From: Taeniopygia guttata
Lineage: Eukaryota; Chordata; Aves; Passeriformes; Estrildidae
Assembly (NCBI RefSeq): GCF_048771995.1
Contig: NC_133060.1
Location: 4,149,501 to 4,213,500 of the forward strand
Reading direction: 5' to 3'
Length of the DNA: 64,000 bases
The position numbers and the translations under genes are program-made. The notes below the pieces were generated by a model that was not told the origin of the DNA, did no database searches, and saw only the letters and a program-made list of their open reading frames with translations. This document shows positions 32,001-42,478 of the stretch, in pieces. Each line of letters starts with the position of its first letter. Position 1 is the first letter of the stretch.

Positions 32001-32873
32001 TGTAGCAATGGGGAACAAAGAGACACGGACCCCCTTCTGCATCCGAAGGAGATCACTTTATTGTAGAAATCACTCCTTGTTTATACCTTTAATCTCAACC
32101 TGACACAACCAGACCTCAACAGGAGAAGGGCACTGATTGGCTGGCTCAGCTGCAGTGCTGCTGTCCCCATGTCCTATCACCCAGTTAGGTTCCAGTTCAT
32201 GTGCTGTTGGGAAGGATAGATAAATATGATTGTCTAGCAGAAGAACCACAATGGTACAGCCAGGACGAATATAACGCCCCCTACTGGCTGGACAATACCC
32301 TCACCTACAGAGGGGTCCAAAAGTCAAATGGATTGTTCCATCTCACCCCCCAGAATGTATGGTTCACCCCAAACCTGTAACCCTCCCCTGAAACATCAGG
32401 TGTCTGTGACCCCATTGGCCCAGGTCCTGTTCCAGCCCACCTTGGAGCCCCCTTGATAAGGGGCCCCCGAAGGGCCAGACGCCCTCTTGGATCTTCCCCT
32501 CCCCTCTTGGAACTTCCTCCTCCTGGATTCCCCCTCCTTGAGTCCCTGCTCCCCCCTTTGTCTCTCCCCTCCCCCATCACCTCAGGCCCGGCCACGTGCT
32601 GTGTCTGGCAGCTCGAGGCAAGGCCTCTCTCCATCCCAAATAAATCTTATCCTCCAAGAGCATTCAGCAGAGATCTCTCGTCTGTATCCACCCAAACCGT
32701 CCCGAAACTCACAAACGTCTTTACAATGTGCTGTCCACATGTTCATCCCCATAACTGCCTCTCACCCCCACAGCTGACCTCCAACACATCAGCCTGCAGC
32801 CGTGCCTTCCCCACAGGGCCTTCTGTGGGCATAAGCCTTAACAACTTTGGGAAATATCACCCCATATTCCACA
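32001..32873 (-). mobile_element. 3' LTR of the envelope-less ERV
   Basis: On the + strand it runs from TGTAGCAATGG to CATATTCCACA, so on the minus strand it is TGTGGAATATGG ... GCTACA. Next to it (32874-32889) is a polypurine tract, AACAAGAAGGGGGAGA on the minus strand. Without the nested 521-bp LTR and one copy of its target duplication it is about 346 bp long. Confidence 0.75.
32205..32725 (+). mobile_element. Solo LTR, family A, nested in another LTR
   Basis: Starts TGTTGGGAAGGATAG and ends CGTCTTTACA, with an internal AATAAA (CCCAAATAAATC near 32637). It is flanked by a perfect 6-bp target duplication, ATGTGC (32199-32204 and 32726-32731). It is the same family as the LTRs at 48719, 52115 and 57603. 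Confidence 0.92.
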
Positions 32874-33129
32874 TCTCCCCCTTCTTGTTTTTAGGCAAAG
32901 AAAACCTAAGAAAAACCTGAACAACTCTTAAAACATTAATAACAGTGACAACAATAATAACTTCGACAGCATTTTAGAAACAGTAACATATGCCTATAAC
33001 GTAGCATCTGTATGCACATGGGATCAGATCAGTGGGACAAAAGGATGCACACACCGCTATGGAACCTGCTGCGCATGGAGTCACTGTGAAGACACAGGCA
33101 TAACCCCTTTCCCACATCAGGAAGTCCAG

Positions 33130-34301
33130 GGGTCCTTTCCATTGTCCAGTCAGTAATCCTTCACCAGCAATGGAGGTCTTAGATGAGCCTTTGTGTTGTA
33201 GGAATACTGTCTAACACATGCAGTCTGTCTCATCTCATCTGGATTTAAAAAACTGAGGACATTTAGCTAGTCTGTTGTGAGGGCACTCCAACTCCACCTC
33301 TTTTGTTTTTCAAGCGTGGGTTTTAGTGTCCTATCGGCATACTTGACAATAGTTGACCCTGTGAGAGAGCGAGGAATGCCCATATTGTGAGTCACACTCC
33401 ATTGCTGCAAGAAGTTATGAACTCACTCTGAGGTGTAGGCAGATCCATGGTTCGATTTGATAGTGTCAGGAAGGCCCAAAGTGGCAAAACAGGTGAGCCA
33501 GTGCTGGATAGCATCATGGGCCTTCTCTCTGGTGTGAGCAGTCACCATTAGAAAATGAGAATACGTATCAATGGAAATGTGAACATATTTTAAGTAACCA
33601 AACCCTGGGATATGGGTGACATCAGTTTGACAAATGGAGTTAGTAGTAAAACCTTGGGGGTTAGTGCCTTCTGCTAAAGGAGCAGGAGCCACACCATGAC
33701 AGGAGGGACAAAAGACCAGGATAGCACGTGCTTGTGAGGAAGTTATTTGAAATTGTCTGTGAAGAGAAGAAGCATTCTGGTGGAAAAGTTGTGAGATAAC
33801 TTGGCCCATGCAGAAATATTTGGTACCGCACCTGTCATCACAGTGATATCTGCATAGTTGTTACCTTCTGAAATAGATCCAGGTAAACCTGTGTGGGAGC
33901 AAACACGTAAGACATAAAAATCATGCAGTCAGCTGTTCTTTAAAGTCCACAATGTTCTTATCTCTGTAAACAAAAGGTGATTATTAACATGTTTTATATA
34001 GGAAAATTCTAAACGGAATACAACAGATGAGGAATCAGTTATGATGTTTAGTGGTTCCTGTGAAAATCACTGAAAGGCACACTGGATAGCAGCCATTTCT
34101 AAAATCTGATGGGGCATCCTTTAACATTAATACCCTTTTATGCCACTAGACAGAGTCACCTCCATGCCAAATCACTGCAGCTTTGTTGGTTTTGCTGGAT
34201 GCATCTGTAAAAACACTTGGTCTGTTCACAGGGGTCATGCTGCAGTGATGCTTTGCATACAGGGAGAGGTTACCCATCTCTGTCCATAAACTATGTGAGG
34301 G
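33130..34301 (-). pseudogene. Integrase and RNase H remnant
   Basis: Integrase zinc-binding residues are present (HQNAS to CPSCHG), with the first catalytic Asp in CQTDVTH. At the second catalytic site the usual Asp is replaced (IKSNHGSAYTS). RNase H text (VFTDASSK) appears near 34200 and is cut at 34301 by an inserted LTR. Frame breaks follow the integrase core. Confidence 0.75.
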
Positions 34302-34656
34302 TGTCGTGATTTGACACAGGAAAAAGAATTTTCTCAGAAGGAAGAAGTCAATCCAGTCAGGGTTCAGGGTTGGATATTGACACTTGTAGTGACCAATTGA
34401 AGGTGGACACGTGTCTGAGAACACAGAGGGGTTAAAAGCAGAATTCCCAGGATAATCCACTCTCTTTGGTTCCAGTCAGGGTGCAGCGCAGGACTCTCCC
34501 CTGCCCGGCCTGTGTCTGGTGGGGGAGGGGAGCCATGCGGCCCAGCTTGAGGTAGGCCGAAGGGTGGTGGGACTGGAACCAGGCTTACCCTCTGCAGATG
34601 GAAGGGTGGAGAAATCTGGGATGTCTGTGTTCCCCCCTGCCCCCTCCCCGCCCCAG

Positions 34657-34695
<39 letters not shown>

Positions 34696-35689
34696 ACAGA
34701 GGTGGTTTTTCAGCAGTATGCCGCGGGGAAGGAGGAGAGCGTAGGGACCACAAGGTGCCCAGCTGTAGGAGCCAGAGATCCGGAGAGAGAGCCATCCAGG
34801 GAGTCGGGTATTTTAACCCTTCCTTGAGAAATGAAAGCTTTGTGAAATTTTACTCCTCCTCAGTTTGAAAGAGAGGAAGAGAGACAGCCTGGGACCTGAG
34901 ATGTTAGGGAAAGAAGATTGGGGGGGAAGATGGGGAAGATGATGGAGTGGCTTTTGGCTGGACTTTTTCTTGTTAGCAATAGACTGAACAGATTTTCGCC
35001 TCCAAGAGAGACTGTATTTTAGGAGGATGTCAGTGAGCCAAAAGACCTGCTTCAGCAGCTGAGAAAAGACAAAAGATCTCTGTTCCTCAGACCCTCGGCC
35101 CCAGGGGAGGAAGAAAATGGGGGGGACTGTGGTCCCAAAAATTGAAAAACTGAACTGTTGTTTTTTCCCCTCTTGGCAGAGCACCCTTGAAAGGAAAAAT
35201 CCTAAAAGCAGTCTGTCCATGCACGCATTGGTGGTGAGAGCACTGTGCATGAGCATGGAAAAGAGAGTGTTACCATGGCAAACTTTTCTCCGGGCGGTGC
35301 CATGTGTGACATGGAGACACAAGAGGTGGCACTGTGTTTCTTATGGGGGTCTATGGCACAGGAGAGACTCCTCTCTCCCTCGATGGACTGAGTATTGATT
35401 ATCTGAAGGGTGGGAACCTAACTGGGGGGTCCAAGTTGTGTCTCACTGTGGTTTGTTGAAATGGTAGGGAGGGGGGAGGAGGAATGTTTTGGAAGGTTTT
35501 CATTTTGGAGTTAGTGAGTGTTTTACTTTCTTTTTTCTTTTATAGTAGTAGTAGTTTAATCAAGTTCTTTTCTTTGTTATTAAGCTTGGGCCTGCTCTGC
35601 TCTGTTTCCTGATCGCATTTCACAGCATTCAATTGAGAGGTTGCATTTTCATGGGGGTGCTGGCATTGTGATAATGTCAAACTGTGACA
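34302..35689 (+). mobile_element. Solo LTR, family C, sense copy
   Basis: Starts TGTCGTGATTTGACAC and ends GTCAAACTGTGACA, 1388 bp. It is flanked by a perfect 5-bp target duplication, GAGGG (34297-34301 and 35690-35694). It contains a (TC)n microsatellite at about 34660-34692. The related copy at 56493 is reversed. Confidence 0.9.
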
Positions 35690-36984
35690 GAGGGATAATG
35701 GATAGATAACTGTCCAGAAACATCTGCATGCCCAGTTTGGAATTTAGTGTCTTCTGATGGTAACCATGCCAAATTGTCTTCACTTCTATGTATGTTGATG
35801 GTATGCAGATCCTAGCTGTTGAGAGTTTGCAATTGCTCTCTACCTTTCTTAACTAAATAAGAGAATATGTAATTAACAGTCCACACAGGTTTTGTTGCTA
35901 TGTGAGGTAACCAGAACAGCAGAAGGCTGAAATTTGCTTACAGTTATGGCAAGGTACAGAGATCTATCAGGATCCCATCTCCAAATCTGTTGGTTTCCTA
36001 TTGCTTGAGCATGGTGTGCAAGGGCACTTTTAGCTTTTGGGGTCAACTCTTAAAGGGAATGCAGGTGGGGGTTTCTGCTGAGTAAGCCAAGCAAAGGGTG
36101 TAAAAGTTCTGTAGATAGGCCCAAAACAGGATGTAGCCTGTTCAAAGAACCTAGCAGTTTCTGTCATTCATTTAAAGCTCAGGTGACTTTAACACAAAGC
36201 CTTAAAGGCTGAGGGCTGATGGTCTGTTGAGTAATTCTCTACCCCAGATAATGCCATGGGGACTCACACTATGCCTTTTCAGGTGCCATAATGAGTCCTG
36301 CATTTTGAATGGCCTGACAGCTACCTGAATGGAGTATAAGATGGATTGACTGTGAGCTGTGAGTAAAATGTCATCGAGATAATGAAATATGGTTGCAGCA
36401 GGAAATTTACAACGGACAGGCTGCAGGGCAAGATGGACTATCCTTTGGCATGTGGTTGGGCTGTTACACACGCCTTGTGGGAACACAGTGCAATGAAATC
36501 TCTTTATTGGTTCTGCATGGTTCTGTGTGATTCGAGGTACGCACAGGAAAGGCAAACAGAGGTGCATCATCAGGGTGTAAAGGTATGGTGAAATAATAAT
36601 CTTTTAGGTCTAACATTACTAAGGGCCAGTTGAGGGGCATCATTATGGGTGATGGAAGCCCAGGTTGCAGAGCACCCATAGGTTCAATAACTGCAGTTAC
36701 TGCTCATAGATCCTGTAATAATCACCACTTGCCATTTTGCTTGGGTATACAGAAGATAGGGATGTTCCAGTGGTTAGAAGATGGAAAGATATGGCCTAAG
36801 GATTATTGCTCTTCCATAAGCTTTTTAAATTTAGTAGGTGTTCTTTTTGTAGGGGCTATTGGTCGACCCACACAGGGTCTTCAGTCCTTCATATGTGAGT
36901 TGACATATGTCTAGTATTTGGTTTTGGAATGGCTGATCAATGGCCTGTATGAAAAAGGTTTTCTAGTGAGGTCCAGTCTATTTT
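35690..36984 (-). pseudogene. Reverse transcriptase remnant
   Basis: Minus-strand palm text includes VMLDLKDYYF and the active-site box YLDD (in HYLDDILLTAHS, near 36370). N-terminal finger text lies near 36700-36900. Several stops and shifts separate the parts. The 5' side is cut by LTR B at 36985. Confidence 0.75.
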
Positions 36985-37341
36985 TGTGGAAAGCGCATTT
37001 CTCTCTCAGAATTTTTCATAGAGGTGCACAGAGAGAAAGAAAGAGAAAAACCATTTCTATTTATGCTCCTTGTTTTTCTCATGTGGAATGTGCTTGGAGA
37101 ATTGTTTACCTGAGGTGATTGCTTTATTGGATTCTGGTGCGGATTGTTTGGGCCTGATGGCCAATCAGATCCACCTGTGTCTGGATGCTTGAGAACAGGG
37201 TCACATGTTGTTAGTAGTTTAGATAGGATAGTTAGAGGAAGTAGCGTGTAGATTCAGTATCCTCCTTTATATAGTATATGAATGTATAATAGCATAGTCA
37301 TAATAAAGAAATCATTCAGCCTTCTGAAATGGAGTCAGACA
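36985..37341 (+). mobile_element. Solo LTR, family B (copy 2)
   Basis: Starts TGTGGAAAGCGC, carries AATAAA at 37302-37307 and ends near GGAGTCAGACA. It matches the copy at 22662 by eye. It separates the protease and reverse transcriptase parts of the host ERV. Its target duplication is unclear. Confidence 0.7.
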
Positions 37342-37600
37342 TAGCTTCTTCCCCCTGGGTTTGCCAGCATTTTACAATATATTTGTATGGCTGTTCCAAA
37401 TTGGTCCAGAACATCTCTTCCCCATAATGCGCATGGTCTAGGTGCAATGAATGGTGCAATCTGGGCAGTTTTCCCATCAGGGCCAAGGACAAGCTGAAGG
37501 TGAGTGCTCTGTCTTGGCCTTTGCATTCCTCCCACCCTGTAGGAAAGGGATTTGTAGAGAGTTCTCAGGGCCTGACAGAAGGCCACCTCAGGATGCATCC
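37342..37600 (-). pseudogene. Retroviral protease C-terminal remnant
   Basis: Minus-strand text LVLGPDGKTAQIAPF and ALWGRDVLDQFG matches the C-terminal half of a class II retroviral protease (the GRDxL motif). The catalytic Asp-Thr-Gly side is missing. Confidence 0.6.
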
Positions 37601-38019
37601 ATATACAAACTATGAGATAAGAAATGCTGACTTAGAAATGCCATGGAATAGGACAGATATGGTTGAGAGAGAAATTGAACTAGAAAAAACTTTCAAAGGA
37701 TGGTCTTGCCATTGATTAGATATTTGACTAGATACTTTGGAGAAATAGAACTATGAAAGATGTATTGTAGTAGGACCCACAAGGGGTAGTTTTAGATGAT
37801 TGGCTTAAAGGCATCTACAGCATGATGTGGCTAAAAGCTGACAGGCCAAGAAATGCTTATAGTGTATTGTAATTAGGAAATAGTTGGCTTCTGATTATGA
37901 TGGCATGAATATTAGCATCCGTATTGTCTCACCCTTCTCATAAGTCTGAAAATGGAATAAAAGTTTTTAAAACGCCTCTCAGTTGCCCCATCTCTGGGTC
38001 AGAAAAAGGATAGTGTCCA
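37601..38019. other. Unassigned, AT-rich stretch between ERVs
   Basis: No open frame of note and no recognised family. It separates the protease end of one ERV from the 3' LTR of the next. Confidence 0.4.
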
Positions 38020-38294
38020 ACAGTGCCAGGGTGGATAGACGGAGTTACAAAAGCCAATGGGGGAGTAGGGAGTGTAGAACTTACTGGAACTTGAACTTAG
38101 AAAGGTAATGAGGATAGGGAAGTCTAATGGGCCAATGGGAAGGATAAAACTAGGATGGATTAACAGAGTGCTGCAGAACACCATGGGGGAAGCCTTCTTT
38201 CTCACCCTAACTTGCGGGTAATGTACCAAGCTACAGTGCATCCCTCCAGGGTATTGCCTCTGCCTGTTTCCCAGGAGGCTCATGGGTCCCCACA
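38020..38294 (-). mobile_element. Partial 3' LTR of the long class II ERV
   Basis: On the minus strand it starts TGTGGGGACCC right after the polypurine tract (AAGAAGGGGAAGT). It is alignable with 54418-54698, sharing GATTAACAGAGTGCTGCAGA and CACCATGGGGGAAGCC. It is truncated on its low-coordinate side. Confidence 0.7.
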
Positions 38295-38391
38295 ACTTCC
38301 CCTTCTTGTTTAATTAAAAAGGCCTGCCCTATAGATTTCTAATAAAGCAAGGGAACATAACTAGAACAACTATCGGAAAAACCCATAAAAT

Positions 38392-39506
38392 TCATTTAAC
38401 AAAGGATAAAACCCATCCTGTAAGTCCCCATGGTTCAAAAAGTCTTTCCAGACTGTTCATGCTCTTCTTGACTTTTATATCTTCCTCCAGCTCCTCCAGC
38501 ATTTGGATGCTCACGGGAATCTCTCTTGTGTGTGATGGTAAGTTGAAGCAGCACATCCTGGCGAAGTCCTGACAGCTGTGTCCATGGGCGAGCAATAGCA
38601 AATCCATGGCTGCTCTGTTCTGAAGCATAGCGTGCCTGGTAATTTCTTCGTCCACAAGTAAATCACTTATGGCAGCAGACTTGCTGTTGGCCTATTCACG
38701 AAGCCAGCATCCCAGGTGAGTAAGCTCACCAAGGGCCTTAGCTACAGCAACCCAAGGCAAAACCAGAGAGGTTGCGGCTCTCTTTGCTCCAGTTCATTAT
38801 TTGAGTATCATAGTTTTTGTTGAATCCTGAGTAAGATCTTTTTTGACCGGCCAATTCACTTTTCTGCTTCCAATCTTGATTCAGGGTTATGTTTGAGATG
38901 AGGGTCATAAGCTGGCCAAGACTGCATGGACCTCCCTGAAGACGTGAGGTGATCCTGGCCCAGACTCAATTCCCACAGATAAGAAACACTTCCTGGGAGA
39001 TTATCTTGGGATGGGGAGAGGACACAGATGGTCTAGAGCTGGTATAATTGCACCAGTTTTCTGGATTATACACTTTCTGATTGGCTATCACACTTTTTCT
39101 ATAGATGTACAGGGAGTGACTGAATTTGGGGCAAGGCTGATTTGGTTGCCTATAATAGAACCAAATGCAGAATGTGGCTTTGCAAATCCAATTCTTGAGG
39201 TTCCTCTGGTGTATGTGGCAGAATCCTTGTCCACTCATCCCAGGTATCAACCGGGTTTGGTTTCTAACCTGTGTGAGGGTCATCATTTGCTGTTAGAGGA
39301 ATTCCCAGGAGGCACCGCAGGTAGGACAGTAGATTTTCTATGCTTTCCATGGACAAACACAGACTGTCCTTTTGAAGGGTCTTTGCCAGGGTGACCCAGA
39401 TGTTTTGCCTTGGCTGCAGAACAATCCACACGGCCACAGGTAGTAGGGTGGGGAGCATCCAGAGCGTGCTGGTAAATCGGTGGTGATTTGCTTTGAGCAG
39501 GAGCAT
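38392..39506 (-). pseudogene. env remnant, alpharetrovirus-like
   Basis: The transmembrane subunit is recognisable from LQNRAAMDLLLLAHG followed by a CX6CC motif (C-QDFARM-CC), as in avian alpharetrovirus-type envelopes. The surface-subunit start at 39506 has a hydrophobic leader, then NIWVTLAKTLQKD and CLSM. Frameshifts and stops separate the pieces (about 39264-39506, 38966-39286 and 38392-38655), so no full envelope can be made. Confidence 0.72.
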
Positions 39507-40010
39507 GGTGCAGTCCTGGGGATGACAGACTTCCTGTGGATTTTAGAGGTAACTTTATAACCTGAACAACTAGGGAAAGGTATATCTTGTAACTTTTGAA
39601 AACTCTCCAACTCCTCCCACAACACTCCCCCTTCTAATTTTATTAAAAAGAGGGTGTGGGGAGATGAAAAGATACTAATAAAGTAACTTTGTGTAAGAGG
39701 CCATCTGAAGACCTTCACTCGTTTGCTTGTCGATTGCCACGAGAAGGAACTCCCTTCCCCCACTGCAGTTCTGGCTTGGAGAAGGCAACAGTGCAGGTGC
39801 AGCCACTGCACGGTCACGCCAGCTGTTCTGAATGAGGCCTGGCAAGGACTTGGCAAAGAGTTGGCCAGGACTTGGTGACGTCCTGGCATGGAGCCAGCAC
39901 AGGGCGGCCTCCTGCAGTGCCTGCTTCACTCCCCACCTTTAAGCCGAATGAACTGTTGGGGTGACCCTGGTGGTCTCTCACTGAAGACCCCTCATCTGCC
40001 TCATTACCAC

Positions 40011-40552
40011 TGTGACAGACAGAGATCAAGAACCCTCTCCACAAGGACTGAGACTGAGACCCCTACCACAGAGAGTGTGGAGGGGGGGAGAATGACATGA
40101 CCTGTTCTTCTCCAGTACCTTCAATGGACTTATTCTTCATTGTGTTTATTCAGCCTGGATGGTTTTCAGTAGATTCACCTGTTCCCCCCACAGCATTTTC
40201 AATAGACTCTCATTGTTCTGCATGGTCCCCCCTTTTCCCTCTGTGGACTATAACTGGACCCCTGGGTTGCGTAGATCTTCGGAGACTCTCCCCAACACAA
40301 AAAGACAGATCCCCATCGTCCGGACCAGTGAGAACCTCTCCTATGTTGGTAGATATTCCCATCCCCCTCTTCTCTCTCTCTCTCTATCCCTTTTTATTTA
40401 TTTTCTGACCCCACTATCACATTTATTGTTTTTGGCCCCTAATAAAGGTGATTTTGTTGTGATTAAACTGATAGTCCCCTGCTGTTTCTCTTTTGCACTT
40501 TGGGATCGGCTAGTGAACCATCATGACACCCCACTATAAGCGGATCGTGACA
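40011..40552 (+). mobile_element. Probable solo LTR with TGTGACA ends
   Basis: Starts TGTGACAGACAGAG and ends ATCGTGACA, with AATAAA at 40441-40446. It lies between the env start and the integrase C-terminus of the minus-strand ERV. The exact end is uncertain (a second candidate is CATGACA near 40528) and the target duplication is not clear. Confidence 0.5.
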
Positions 40553-40718
40553 CTTTGAAAGGTGGCAGGATACATAAATTAAGATACAAGGGAAGAAGGG
40601 ATATATTTGTAAGTAGAACGAAAAGGGGTGTAACAAGTGGTAGGTTTTGCTGGGATAAAACTTATTCCTGCCTGCAAATCTGGTATGCAAGTCTGTATGT
40701 AAAGTCTGTGCCTTCAGT

Positions 40719-41206
40719 TTAGATGTTCAGCCAGTCTGGTGCAGTTGTTTTCTTTCTTCTTCTCCTTCTCCATGCTGCTTGCATCTGCTGCTGTTGTTCT
40801 TTGTGTGGTTCTTCGGAGGGTTCTCTGGGGGCTGTGCTCAGCACTTCAACAAGAAGCTTGATGTTTTTCCCAGGGATCGACCTTGTGCCTGACCCTGTAG
40901 AAATACAGGCATATCCTCTCCCCCAAGTTATTAGTGGGAAAGGGCCCATAATTTGTTTGGTCTTGGGGTCCTTGATCAGCACAGGCAGCTTTCCTATGCG
41001 CTGGGTCCCGCTGGAGTTGGAGAAGTGCCTGAAGCTAGGGGATTGATCTCTGCAAATGAGTTGTTAAGAAAGTCTATGACTTATAAGGCTTTGCAGAGCC
41101 TCTCAATACTAGATAGGGTTTCAATACCCCCATGTTGCTGATCAAAGACCTGCTTGATGGTGCAATTGGCCCTCTAGACAATAGAGTCTACTGTTGGGGA
41201 ATGAGC
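40719..41206 (-). pseudogene. Integrase C-terminal half
   Basis: Minus-strand text has the C-terminal DNA-binding domain (LITWGRGYACISTGSG, then a Lys/Arg-rich tail). Before it comes the helix around RANCTIKQVFDQQ, which follows the third catalytic region. It continues the integrase core that stops at 42479, so the two halves were separated by the 1.27-kb insert. One in-frame stop lies in the RAN region. Confidence 0.7.
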
Positions 41207-42478
41207 GATGCCCCCCCCCAGATGTGGGAACCCGGGACATCACTCTGGCTGCCCTGGCTGTCTCAAGACCCTGGCAGGGGGCTCAGAGACCTGGGCAAGA
41301 AATCAAAACCACCTGTGGCTTTGATTTTAACACGTGGAAAAAGCTGCCAACTTTGTGTGAGGAATTACAAGTCACAAGGGTTTGAGTAGTGTTACAGTTG
41401 AATTAACACAGGGTGAAAAAGTAGAATGTTGGGACTTTTTAGAATGGGGTTCAAGGGGATAAGATGGAGGAATTTGGGCATATCCTCCTCTTCTTCTCCC
41501 TCTTCTTGTCCTCCATTCTTGGGGTCTCAATGCTGGGCCAACCCCAAGATTTTAAAAGTCCTTGTTCCCTAGCCCATGCAGCCGAAGAAGGAGTCTGAAG
41601 ATGCGTAGGATCGAGTCCTCAAGGTTATTTATTTTTCCTCCTTATCTATAACATTCTTTCTCTGACCTGCTGAGGTCTGTCTAGCAAAGGATCCATGGCA
41701 GTCTGCCTGCCCTGTCGGGCAGCGTCTGCATTTTATATCAGAAATTCCGTCTATTATATTTACAATAATGTGCCAATAACTATCACCTATGTTAGACAGT
41801 GTTTCTCTACCTTAAACCAATAGAAAAGTGTCACAATCACACCAAGGCATGGAGGACAGGAAGAAGGAGAAAAAGGTTAGGACACACCCAGATTCCTCCA
41901 TCTTGTCCCCCTGAATCACATTCTAAAATCCCAAAATTCTACTTTTTCACCCTGTGTCAATTCACCAATTACACTACTGGAATCTCTGTGGCTTGTAATT
42001 CTTCATGTAGAGTTGGCAACCTTTCCCACAGACTAAAATCAAAGCCAGAACTGTTTTTGGCTTATTGCCAAGGTCTCTGAGCCCCTTGCCAGGGTCTTGA
42101 GACAGCCAGGGCAGCCGGAGGGATGTCCTGGACTCTGACACGCCATGCCTTGATGCGGTGGTGGCACTTTTCTATTGGTTTAAGGCAGAGACACACTGTC
42201 TAACATAAACTATAGATTTTGGCATGTTATTGTAAACATAGTACACATTGGTGTTGGTGCAAAGGTAAAAAGCGCCTCAGAGGGCAGACAGAATGCCATG
42301 GCCAACCTGGTAGACAGAGCTCAGTAGGTCAGAGAAAGAAAGTTATAGAGAAGAGAAAATACACAACCTTGAGAAGCCGACCCAATGCATTTCAGACTTC
42401 TTCTTTGGCTCTGCGGGCTGGGAAACAAGGACTTTTACACTCTCGGGGTCAACTTGACCCAGACCCTGAGACCCCACT
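41207..42478. mobile_element. Rearranged inverted LTR-like block inside integrase
   Basis: Two sequence modules appear twice in opposite orientations. Module B is at 41216-41520 (reversed) and 41850-42145 (forward). Module A is at 41511-41860 (reversed) and 42140-42478 (forward). The + strand order is B-reversed, A-reversed, B, A, which is not a simple palindrome. Shared landmarks are ACTTTTTCACCCTGTGT, TTTTCTATTGGTTTAAGG and AACAAGGACTTTTA. No coding signal. Confidence 0.65.

Larger units (their letters stand above)
32001..37600 (-). mobile_element. Class II ERV without envelope, split by three LTRs
   Basis: Minus-strand order from high to low coordinates: protease C-terminus (37598-37342), reverse transcriptase (about 36970-35690), RNase H, integrase (33810-about 33130), polypurine tract (32889-32874), 3' LTR (32873-32001). 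Foreign insertions lie at 36985-37341 (LTR B), 34302-35689 (LTR C) and 32205-32725 (LTR A). No envelope text is present between integrase and the polypurine tract. All frames are disrupted. Confidence 0.75.

Noticed and set aside
34519-34827. + strand frame with a poly-Ser/Leu stretch
   Set aside because: It lies within solo LTR C and the Ser/Leu run is the (TC)n microsatellite.
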